From Acidobacteriota bacterium (GTDB lineage Bacteria; Acidobacteriota; Terriglobia; Versatilivoradales; Versatilivoraceae): DNA of 9,469 nucleotides. Location of the stretch: the NCBI GenBank assembly GCA_026706225.1, contig JAPOZE010000127.1, positions 1 through 9,469 on the forward strand. The letters are read 5' to 3'. A model generated the notes under the pieces. That model did not search any database. It was not told the DNA's origin and saw nothing but the letters and a program-made list of their open reading frames with translations. Shown here one piece after another: positions 1 through 5,608 of the stretch. The position numbers and the translations under genes were made by a program. The stretch's first letter is position 1. Every line of letters starts with the position of its first letter.

Positions 1-959
1 ACAATTGGCCCTATGACCAGAAGTGGAACCTGACCATCGAGCAGGAGCTGGGCCACGGTTTCGCCATGCGGACCTCCTACGTAGGCACCAAGGGCACCAA
101 CTGGCCGGTCATTCGAGACCTGCAGCGGCCGCCGCCCGGCACCATTCCCTTCGCCGATCGTACCGACAAGGATCCCTTCGGTCCCGGATTCAGCACGGTC
201 GGTCTGCTGGACCTGGGCGGCAACTCCAGCCACCACGGGTTCGAGTTTGAAGTGACCCGTCAATTCTCCAGTGGACTCTACCTGAGAGGCTGGATCGCCC
301 GGCTCAACACGCTCAACGACATCCAGGGCGGCCTGTTCGGCTCCACGGTGGGGCTCTTTATCGAAGATCCCTACGATCGAGCCAATGAGAAGGGCCACCA
401 GAACGGGTTCACTCCCTACGAGGCCCGGATCGTGGCCGTCTATCCGCTGCCCTTCGGCAAGAACCAGAAGTACGGCTCCAGCATGAACCGGGTCATGCAG
501 AGTATCATCGGCGGGTGGACCCTCGCTCCGGAATGGCGAGATCGCAACGGAACCCGGTTCACGCCGGGCTTCTCCGGTACGGACACGGCCAATGTCGGCA
601 GGTCCGGCGGCCGGCCCGATCTGCTGCCCGGCTGCAATCCCAATGTCGGCGGGGAGACCGAATTCAAATGGAACGCCGGCTGCTTCGCCGTTCCTCCCAA
701 CGGCCGCTTCGGAACGGCGCCAAGGGGCATGATGCGAGGGTTCTACACATGGAGCTTCAACCTCAATGCCTTCAAGCGCTGGTATCTGGGCTACGGCGAA
801 TCCGGGCCCTACTTCCAGTTGGAAGCCTACATGCGCAATATCCTGAACCACCCCAACCGCGGAGGCCCCAGCTCCACCAACATCACCAGCCCTGCCTTCG
901 GCCAGTTTCGCCTGGGTGGCGCTCGCAACATTCAGATTCGCCTGAGAATCGGACTCTGA
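1..959 (+). CDS. TonB-dependent outer-membrane receptor, C-terminal part (5' end outside window)
   Basis: The reading frame is open from the first base (first full codon at base 3) to a TGA at 957-959, giving 318 residues of the C-terminal beta-barrel. The visible start has the pattern YDQKWNLTIEQELG followed by SYVGTKGTN, which I recognise from the large Acidobacteriota-type TonB-dependent receptors, where a barrel strand precedes a 'YVGSKGT'-like turn. Alternating aromatic and polar residues and Gly/Asn-rich loops follow (for example the FEFEVTRQFSSGLYLRG strand), with a late NRGGPSSTNITSPAFGQ segment that is typical before the last strand. It ends IQIRLRIGL; a terminal aromatic is more usual for barrel recognition, so the final Leu is slightly atypical. 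The plug and any carboxypeptidase-like N-terminal domain lie outside the window, so the substrate cannot be inferred. An intrinsic terminator follows 18 bases after the stop, so this is the last gene of its transcript. Confidence 0.85.
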   Translation, partial: NWPYDQKWNLTIEQELGHGFAMRTSYVGTKGTNWPVIRDLQRPPPGTIPFADRTDKDPFGPGFSTVGLLDLGGNSSHHGFEFEVTRQFSSGLYLRGWIARLNTLNDIQGGLFGSTVGLFIEDPYDRANEKGHQNGFTPYEARIVAVYPLPFGKNQKYGSSMNRVMQSIIGGWTLAPEWRDRNGTRFTPGFSGTDTANVGRSGGRPDLLPGCNPNVGGETEFKWNAGCFAVPPNGRFGTAPRGMMRGFYTWSFNLNAFKRWYLGYGESGPYFQLEAYMRNILNHPNRGGPSSTNITSPAFGQFRLGGARNIQIRLRIGL

Positions 960-977
960 TCCTTGCCTGTGGCAAGC

Positions 978-1009
978 GGCAGCCGGCTCCGGCCGGCTGC
1001 CTTTTTTTT
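978..1009 (+). terminator. Intrinsic terminator after the TonB-dependent receptor
   Basis: A perfect 10-bp stem (GGCAGCCGGC at 978-987 with GCCGGCTGCC at 992-1001) closes a TCCG tetraloop and is followed directly by eight T residues (1002-1009). This is a classic rho-independent terminator. It separates the receptor transcript from the promoter of the TPR gene 36 bases further on. Confidence 0.93.
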
Positions 1010-1040
1010 GGCCGAAAGGACTCTCATCCCAGCGTGTCGA

Positions 1041-1120
1041 CCGGTTTGACACCGGATCGGCCCGATTTTTATACTGGGATTTGTGGCTGCTACCCCTAAC
1101 TCAACCCAGGTTTGACCCGG
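1041..1120. promoter_or_regulatory. Candidate operator half-sites around the TPR promoter
   Basis: GGTTTGACACCGG (1043-1055, overlapping the -35 box) recurs with one base deleted as GGTTTGACCCGG at 1109-1120 in the leader. The first copy is part of a 5-5-5 inverted repeat (1041-1055). The second overlaps a 15-base near-palindrome, TCAACCCAGGTTTGA (1101-1115, one mismatched pair). Two similar sites flanking the start of transcription suggest a repressor or activator binding pair. No regulator gene is in the window, so this is inference only. Confidence 0.3.
1046..1075 (+). promoter_or_regulatory. Sigma-70-type promoter for the TPR gene
   Basis: TTGACA (1046-1051, six of six to consensus) and TATACT (1070-1075, five of six) are separated by 18 bases. 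Transcription would start near base 1082. This rules out the in-frame TTG at 1081 as the translation start and favours GTG 1120 or ATG 1150. The -35 box lies inside an inverted repeat, CCGGT-TTGAC-ACCGG (1041-1055). Confidence 0.8.
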
Positions 1121-1149
1121 TGACCGGTCCCAGCAAAACCGACAGGTGC

Positions 1150-3876
1150 ATGGCCGCCAGGCAGTGTCGGCGCGGCGCTGTCGTTTCCCTCACCCTCACA
1201 CTGGTCCTCGCCTCAGCCACCCTTCCGGCCAACTCATCTCCCGCGGACGCCCAAGCCGAATCGCACTTGGCCAACGCCTCTCGCTTCATCCGGGATGGCG
1301 ACCTTCGGAATGCCGAAACCGAGTTGCGCCGGGCAGTGGACCTGGTCCCCGACAACCCCGCCTACCTGGCCAGGCTGGGCCAGGTTCTGGGAATGCAGAA
1401 CAGGATGGAGGAAGCCGGCCGCTACTACAGTCGGGCCTTGAAGCTGGCTCCCGACAGCGCGGCCATTCGCCGCAATCTGGCGCTGACCCAGTGGTCCCGG
1501 CGCCTGTTTGCGGAGGCCAAGGCCAACCTGGAGCAGGTGCTTTCCAGGGTTCCCGAAGACGAGCTCACCCGGTTCCTGCTGGGCATGATCCTGGTGAATT
1601 CCGGAGACTATGCCCGTGCGGTGGAGCTGCTGGGGTCGGTGCCGCAACGGGTGCGCGGCCAGGGCGAAGCGGTGGCCGCTCTGGCCAGGGCTCAATACGC
1701 CCTGGGCAAAAGGGATCAGGCCCGGGCTACTTTGGAATCGATGGCCCTCAACCGGTCGTTGCCGCACGGCGATGTCTATGCCTGCGCCACCACAGCCGCC
1801 AATGCCGAAGATTTCGCCACCGCCGAGAAGCTCTTCCTGTCCATCCGTTCCACCTATCCCGACGCCGCGGCGCTGAGCTACCAGGTTGCCCTGATGCAGT
1901 TTCGGTCCGACAGGATCGACCGCAGCCGCCAAACTCTCCTGGAGGTGATCGAGAAGGGGCAGAGCTCCGGGCCGATGCACAACCTGCTGGGTCACTGTTA
2001 TGCGGTTCAGGACCAGTTGCAGAGCGCCGTTGCCTCTTTCGAACAGGCCATGGAGCTGGAACCGGCCGAGGAGTCCCACTACCTGGATGCCGTGCAGTTG
2101 CTGGCCGAGCATCAGATCTGGCGGGTCCTGATCCGTATTGCCGAAAAGGGCGTGGCCCGCATTCCCCGCTCCGACCGCCTCTTTCGCATGAAGGGCCTGG
2201 CCGAGACGGCCATGCTCTACAGCGAGGATGCCGTCCGCTCCTACCGCCGGGCTCTCGAGATCAATCCGGACTCGGCCAAAGCCAACCTGGGGCTGGCCAT
2301 AGCCCAGCGAACCGCGGGAAGTCGGGAGGACGCCGCCGCCACCTTCCAAAAGGGTATCCGGAAGTTCCCCGCCCACGGAGCCCACTACCAGGAATATGGA
2401 CTGATGCTCCTCAAGACCGGAGAGACCGGGGACGACGGCGCCCTCAAACGGGCCGTTGCTCTGCTCCGGAAAGCCGTCGAGCTGGATGCCTCGCTTGCCG
2501 TAGCGCAATACCAGCTCGGTCGGCTGGCCCTGGAGAGGGATCGGGCCGGCGAGGCGCTCCCCCACCTGGAAACCGCCGCCAGGCTGAATCCCGATCAGAG
2601 CCGGGTTCACTACCTGCTGGCGCGGGCCTATCGTCGCCTGGGGCGGGGCGAGGAGTCTCGGTCCCATTTGAAGACCTTTCGCCGGATGAAAGCGGTCGAA
2701 GAATCCCGGGAAGAGCCCGGCGCAGGACCCGAGCCGCCGAAGACGGCCGCTGAACTGGTGCTTCAGGACCCCCAAGCCCTTGCAGCGGTCCTCAGCCACC
2801 ACTACAAACAGGGGAATGGCGACAAGGCTCGCCGGATCCTGGCCGAGGTGTCCGGGAAGCCAACCGTGGACCCTCAGACCCTGTTGCTCTATGGCCGGAT
2901 CGCCGGGGAGGCGGGAGACTACGAAAGCGCCGAAAAACTCTTCGCCTCCATCGTGTCGAGTCATTCCCAACCCCTCACCGCGGGCTACCATCTCGGCCTG
3001 GTGCAATTCCGCACCGGCCGGTTCGCCGATTGCCGGCAAACCCTGCTCGAAGCCCTCTCCGGCCGGCAGGGGAACAGCAAGGTCCAAAACCTTCTGGGCC
3101 ACTGTTGTCAGGGTCAGGGAAAGGTGGGGGAGGCCCTGGCAGCCTTTCAGAAAGCCATAAGAAAGAGTCCAGGCGAGGAATCCAACTACCTGGACCTGGT
3201 TCGGCTTCTTGCCGACGAGAGCCTGTCGGACTATTGGCTCGACGCCAGCCGAGGTCCCCGGCTACGGTGGCATCTGGCTCTCCAGGCTCTCGACCGGGGC
3301 GTCGAGAAGCTCCCGTCTTCCGCTCGCCTCTTTGAAACCAGGGGTTTCGTTCAGGCCAAGCTGGACTATACCCGGGAGGCCACACAATCCTATGGCCGCG
3401 CCCTGGAACTGGATCCCAGTTCCGCCAAGGCTCACCTGGGTCTGGGCGTGTCGCAGCGACTGGCAGGCAATCCCGGCGAAGCGGGAGAAACCTTCGAGCG
3501 GGGCATCCGGCAGTTTCCCCTGAATGCCTCCTTCTACCAGGAATATGGACTCCTGCTGGCCAAAGCGGGAGATTCAGGGGACGAAGCGGCCCGATCCCGT
3601 TCGGCCGCTCTGCTCAGGAAGGCCCTCGACCTGGATGCCTCCCTGGTCGAGCCCCGCTATCAACTGGGCCAGATGGCCCTGGCGCAGGGAAATCCGGAAG
3701 AGGCGGCCCGGTATTTCGAATCGGCCGTGCAACTGGCGCCCCGCGAGAGCAAGCTGCGCTACGGCCTGGTCCGTGCCTACCGCAGACTGGGACGCCGGCA
3801 GCAGGCCCGGGAACAGGCCGGAAAATACCGCCAACTCAAGGCCGCCGAGGAAGCCGAGAGTGCGCCTTCTCAGTGA
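1150..3876 (+). CDS. Exported TPR-repeat protein with a large internal duplication
   Basis: The 908-residue product begins with a Sec-type signal peptide: basic MAARQCRRG, hydrophobic core to about residue 26, and possible cleavage after SSPADA at residue 34. The rest is tetratricopeptide repeats, recognisable from 34-residue units with A-x-x-x-Y/F-x-x-A-L-x-L-x-P endings such as YYSRALKLAPDS and SYRRALEINPDSA. TPRs form helical scaffolds that bind partner proteins; I see no enzyme domain. Residues about 172-518 and 540-900 are two copies of the same block. Both contain the phrases LLGHC, YQEYGL and AYRRLGR, and they are joined by a Glu/Pro-rich linker at 519-539. In-frame GTG at 1120 is the alternative start; neither has a strong Shine-Dalgarno. 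I chose ATG 1150 because it gives the cleanest signal peptide. The gene has its own promoter and follows a terminated TonB receptor. Its partner is unknown; the nearby CRTAC1-like protein is a candidate because both are exported. Confidence 0.85.
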   Translation: MAARQCRRGAVVSLTLTLVLASATLPANSSPADAQAESHLANASRFIRDGDLRNAETELRRAVDLVPDNPAYLARLGQVLGMQNRMEEAGRYYSRALKLAPDSAAIRRNLALTQWSRRLFAEAKANLEQVLSRVPEDELTRFLLGMILVNSGDYARAVELLGSVPQRVRGQGEAVAALARAQYALGKRDQARATLESMALNRSLPHGDVYACATTAANAEDFATAEKLFLSIRSTYPDAAALSYQVALMQFRSDRIDRSRQTLLEVIEKGQSSGPMHNLLGHCYAVQDQLQSAVASFEQAMELEPAEESHYLDAVQLLAEHQIWRVLIRIAEKGVARIPRSDRLFRMKGLAETAMLYSEDAVRSYRRALEINPDSAKANLGLAIAQRTAGSREDAAATFQKGIRKFPAHGAHYQEYGLMLLKTGETGDDGALKRAVALLRKAVELDASLAVAQYQLGRLALERDRAGEALPHLETAARLNPDQSRVHYLLARAYRRLGRGEESRSHLKTFRRMKAVEESREEPGAGPEPPKTAAELVLQDPQALAAVLSHHYKQGNGDKARRILAEVSGKPTVDPQTLLLYGRIAGEAGDYESAEKLFASIVSSHSQPLTAGYHLGLVQFRTGRFADCRQTLLEALSGRQGNSKVQNLLGHCCQGQGKVGEALAAFQKAIRKSPGEESNYLDLVRLLADESLSDYWLDASRGPRLRWHLALQALDRGVEKLPSSARLFETRGFVQAKLDYTREATQSYGRALELDPSSAKAHLGLGVSQRLAGNPGEAGETFERGIRQFPLNASFYQEYGLLLAKAGDSGDEAARSRSAALLRKALDLDASLVEPRYQLGQMALAQGNPEEAARYFESAVQLAPRESKLRYGLVRAYRRLGRRQQAREQAGKYRQLKAAEEAESAPSQ

Positions 3877-3981
3877 GCTTCAACCTGGGGCAGCGCTCCG
3901 ACCGTGCCGCTTTCGGTGCCCAAAACCCTGCAATTTTCGATGCCCATTGACAGGTTCCTGAGAGGTCAGCCGGGTGGACCC

Positions 3982-4164
3982 CCCGGGGACGCGGGCGTCC
4001 CGCCCGCAACCTATCCCTGCCGCCCCGGCTGTCGACCCTCCCGGCCAGCGCCGCTTCAGCCGGGGCGGAAGGAGAGCCATGGCGCCGTTACCGCTCAATC
4101 CGGACGGGGCAGTAGGGCCGGGCTGCGCCCGGCATGGTGCGGGCGGGACGCCCGCGCTCCCGGG
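3982..4164. repeat. Nested palindromic element (REP/BIME-like inverted pair)
   Basis: The ends are inverted copies of each other: 3982-4007 matches the reverse complement of 4139-4164 at 24 of 26 positions, the only difference being GA versus AG. Each end is itself a hairpin with a 7-bp stem and 3-base loop (GCGGGCG-TCC-CGCCCGC at 3991-4007; GCGGGCG-GGA-CGCCCGC at 4139-4155). Between them are an 11-bp perfect stem (CCGCCCCGGCT at 4020-4030 with AGCCGGGGCGG at 4058-4068) and a 7-bp hairpin (GCCGGGC-TGC-GCCCGGC at 4117-4133). This resembles a bacterial interspersed mosaic element made of two REP-like units. No T run follows, so it is not a standard terminator. It could stabilise the 3' end of the TPR mRNA, be a non-autonomous mobile element, or fold as a branched RNA. 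No REP-associated transposase is in the window. Confidence 0.75.
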
Positions 4165-4211
4165 AGGGGCTCTTTCCATCACGATTGCCCGTTCAGTCAG
4201 GATGGCCATAG

Positions 4212-4230
4212 TGGTACTAATGTAGTATCA
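4212..4230. promoter_or_regulatory. Candidate hicAB operator
   Basis: TGGTACTA (4212-4219), three bases, and TAGTATCA (4223-4230) form an inverted repeat matching in seven of eight pairs, ending 7 bases before the hicA start. HicB proteins with a ribbon-helix-helix tail, as here, are known to repress their own promoter by binding such palindromes. The site overlaps the best -10 candidate (TACTAA at 4215-4220, with a weak TTCAGT -35 box 17 bases upstream at 4192-4197), so binding would block transcription. The promoter match is poor and the assignment rests mainly on position. Confidence 0.5.
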
Positions 4231-4237
4231 TGTCCAA

Positions 4238-4432
4238 GTGCCCCCAAAGATCCGCGAACTAATCCAACGTCTCAATGCTGCCGGGTTCCGGAATCGTGGT
4301 GGCAAGGGCAGTCATCGAAACTTTAGCCATCCCAGGGGCGCGCGGATAACGATTAGCGGCTCATTGGGTACGGACGCCAAGCCGTACCAGGAAAAGGCGG
4401 TGAAAGCAGCAATCGCCAAGGTATCGGAATGA
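4238..4432 (+). CDS. hicA: HicA-family mRNA interferase toxin
   Basis: The 64-residue product matches the HicA toxin family. It has an N-terminal helix (IRELIQRLNAAGF), the conserved GKGSHRNFSHP segment carrying the catalytic His of the double-stranded-RNA-binding-like fold, and a C-terminal ITISGS...KAVKAAIAKV region. HicA toxins cleave mRNA and tmRNA in the cytoplasm and halt translation. Length is in the usual range (about 55-85). An in-frame TAG at 4223-4225 leaves GTG 4238 as the only standard start. There is no visible Shine-Dalgarno, and if the -10 box at 4215 is real the leader is only about 10 bases. The last codons overlap hicB as ATGA (4429-4432), indicating translational coupling. 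Confidence 0.9.
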   Translation: MPPKIRELIQRLNAAGFRNRGGKGSHRNFSHPRGARITISGSLGTDAKPYQEKAVKAAIAKVSE

Positions 4433-4767
4433 AGAAATCAGCTCAATATCGCAAGATCGTGGAGTGGTCCGAGGAGGACCGCTGCTATGTGGGCCGGTGC
4501 CCGGAACTCATGTTCGGTGGTGTGCATGGAAAGAATGAACAGAAGGTTTTTGCCGAATTGTGCGCTGTTATCGAGGAGTGGATAGAGTTTTCAGAAAGGG
4601 ACAATGAACCGCTCCCTCCCGGATTGGCTGGAAAGAAGTACTCGGGCAAGTTCAACCTTCGGCTGGGTAGAGAGCTGCATGAGAGCCTGGCGGTGGCAGC
4701 CATGAAAGAAGGCAAGAGCTTGAATACATACTGCACCGAAGCGCTCGAAAGCACGGTCGACCGCTGA
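4429..4767 (+). CDS. hicB: HicB-family antitoxin with C-terminal ribbon-helix-helix
   Basis: The 112-residue product neutralises HicA and probably represses the operon. Residues about 7-55 form the HicB partial RNase-H-like fold (YRKIVEWSEEDRCYVGRCPE, then AELCAVIEEWIE), which covers the toxin active site. Residues about 72-110 (FNLRLGRELHESLAVAAMKEGKSLNTYCTEALEST) are a ribbon-helix-helix DNA-binding module, the version of HicB that binds its own operator. It starts inside the hicA stop (ATGA), the normal hicA-then-hicB order. A hand count over 4441-4740 gives about 53% GC, visibly lower than the flanking genes, which is consistent with acquisition by transfer. Confidence 0.9.
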   Translation: MKKSAQYRKIVEWSEEDRCYVGRCPELMFGGVHGKNEQKVFAELCAVIEEWIEFSERDNEPLPPGLAGKKYSGKFNLRLGRELHESLAVAAMKEGKSLNTYCTEALESTVDR

Positions 4768-4848
4768 CATGCCAGCAGCGAACACCAGGGAACTGCGGTG
4801 CGTACCTCGGCTCAAGGCCGCCAAGGAAGCCCGGGGAACGCCCTCTGA

Positions 4849-4877
4849 TTGATGCGTGATGCATGGTGTGTTAGCAT
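4849..4877 (+). promoter_or_regulatory. Promoter of vapBC (extended -10)
   Basis: TTGATG (4849-4854) and TAGCAT (4872-4877) are 17 bases apart, each matching four of six consensus positions. The -10 is preceded by TGT (4869-4871), an extended -10 motif that compensates for the weak hexamers. Transcription would start near 4884, giving a leader of about 27 bases before vapB. Confidence 0.55.
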
Positions 4878-4880
4878 CAC
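4856..4880. promoter_or_regulatory. Candidate VapB operator overlapping the -10 box
   Basis: GTGATGC (4856-4862) and GCATCAC (4874-4880) form a perfect 7-bp inverted repeat with an 11-base centre. The right arm covers most of the -10 hexamer. GATGC also occurs directly at 4851-4855, so there are three similar half-sites. VapB-type antitoxins with or without bound VapC are known to autorepress through such inverted repeats at the promoter. Confidence 0.6.
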
Positions 4881-4895
4881 CCCTTGTGATCTTCC

Positions 4896-4910
4896 GGTTG
4901 GGATTCAACC
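4896..4910 (+). promoter_or_regulatory. Small hairpin holding the vapB ribosome-binding site
   Basis: GGTTG (4896-4900) and CAACC (4906-4910) can pair, leaving GGATT in the loop; the stem ends exactly at the vapB ATG. The Shine-Dalgarno-like GGGA (4900-4903) straddles the loop edge 7 bases before the start. The stem is only 5 bp, so any effect on translation is speculative, but the site supports ATG 4911 as the start. Confidence 0.35.
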
Positions 4911-5162
4911 ATGCGAACAACTCTGAATATCGACGATGACTTGCTGATTGCCGTCAAGGAAGTCGCAAGACGCGAGTCGAAATCGGCCGGTGCAGTGATA
5001 TCGGACATGCTCAGGCAATCGCTGGCTGCCACCGGTCGGGAGGGCCTGGAGAGCCAGACTGAAGAGCCGGGCGCCGAGTTCGGCTTTCGTCCGTTTCCCA
5101 AGCGTGGCGGTGTCGTCACCAACCAACTGATCGACCGGCTGCGCCAAGAGATGGGCGACTGA
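4911..5162 (+). CDS. vapB: VapB-family antitoxin (ribbon-helix-helix)
   Basis: The 83-residue product begins MRTTLNIDDDLLIAVKEVAR, the standard beta-strand and first helix of a ribbon-helix-helix VapB antitoxin. The second helix is at about residues 27-40 (GAVISDMLRQSLAAT). After a flexible middle, the C-terminal segment FPKRGGVVTNQLIDRLRQE resembles the part of VapB that wraps the PIN-domain toxin and blocks its active site. The N-terminal dimer binds DNA, so it is expected to repress its own promoter at the inverted repeat upstream. Its stop overlaps the vapC start by one base (TGATG, 5160-5164), indicating coupled translation and supporting a cognate pair. Confidence 0.88.
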   Translation: MRTTLNIDDDLLIAVKEVARRESKSAGAVISDMLRQSLAATGREGLESQTEEPGAEFGFRPFPKRGGVVTNQLIDRLRQEMGD

Positions 5163-5590
5163 TGCGAGCCTTGCTGGACGTTAACGTTCTGATCGCGTTG
5201 CTGGATGCCGAACACCTGCATCACGAGTCCGCCAGGGTGTGGCTGAGAGACAACATCCCGCACGGCTGGGCGACCTGCCCGATCACCCAGAATGGGTGTT
5301 TGCGGATCATGGCCCACCCGACCTATCCCAATAGCTTGGCGGCGTCGCTTGTCGCCCGGCGCCTCCATGAGGCGACGGCCACCAGCCATCATCAATTCTG
5401 GCCCGATCAAATCAGTCTTCTGCACCCGGGCGTTGTTGATTGGAATCAGGTGATTGGTTCCAAACAGATCACTGATGTTTATCTGTTGGCGCTGGCCGTC
5501 GAACGGCAAGGCCGGTTCGTTACATTCGACGCCCGCGTCTCGCCAAGCGTAGTTCTCGGAGCCAATCCCCAGTCCTTCGTCGTGATTTGA
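5162..5590 (+). CDS. vapC: VapC-family toxin (PIN-domain ribonuclease)
   Basis: The 142-residue product has the PIN-domain layout. It opens MRALLDVNVLIALLD with the first metal-binding Asp at residue 6. GWATCPITQNG follows at 35-45, then the FWPDQISLL segment, ITDVYLLALA with Asp 105, and FVTFDARV with Asp 123. VapC toxins are Mg-dependent endoribonucleases that cut tRNA or rRNA and stop translation. The sequence belongs to the subfamily common in mycobacteria (the 'Mtu PIN' family). The usual acidic residue after 'T' in the second motif is Gln 43 here; I recall TQNG in other members, so this need not mean inactivity. Length is normal for the subfamily. It is coupled to vapB, and the next gene begins only 18 bases downstream. 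Confidence 0.9.
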   Translation: MRALLDVNVLIALLDAEHLHHESARVWLRDNIPHGWATCPITQNGCLRIMAHPTYPNSLAASLVARRLHEATATSHHQFWPDQISLLHPGVVDWNQVIGSKQITDVYLLALAVERQGRFVTFDARVSPSVVLGANPQSFVVI

Positions 5591-5608
5591 CCCCATCTCT
5601 CTGTTTCC

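Larger units (their letters stand above)
3877..4237. other. 361-base intergenic region between the TPR gene and hicA
   Basis: No convincing gene lies here. Open frames on both strands translate to low-complexity Pro/Gly/Arg-rich peptides, including the phrases DAGVPPA and GRDARAPG, which I recall as recurrent translation artefacts of dispersed GC-rich palindromes in many bacterial genomes. Bases 3877-3981 show no clear terminator for the TPR gene. The central half is the palindromic element at 3982-4164. The last 70 bases are AT-richer and hold the hicA control region. An isolated TTGACA at 3946-3951 has no matching -10 box. Confidence 0.6.

Noticed and set aside
1081..1149. TTG 1081 as the start of the TPR protein
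   Set aside because: It lies at or before the transcription start expected from the promoter at 1046-1075, and would place a stretch of 23 or more residues ahead of the signal peptide. GTG 1120 remains possible.
1234..3102. A 622-codon minus-strand frame opposite the TPR gene, and a 535-codon plus-strand frame at 1146-2753
   Set aside because: Both mirror the codon pattern of the TPR gene and give Gly/Pro/Arg-rich peptides without domains.
3946..3951. Isolated TTGACA in the TPR-hicA gap as a promoter
   Set aside because: No -10-like hexamer occurs 15-19 bases downstream; the sequence there is GC-rich and leads into the palindromic element.
3904..4326. Open frames through the palindromic element giving DAGVPPA and GRDARAPG phrases
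   Set aside because: These phrases come from translating the GC-rich repeat, not from a gene, and the frame runs across hicA out of register.
4769..4852. A 27-codon ORF one base after the hicB stop
   Set aside because: It starts ATG 4769 and ends TGA 4850-4852, but has no ribosome-binding site and no recognisable motif, and it runs into the vapBC promoter. It could be a remnant but cannot be supported as a gene.
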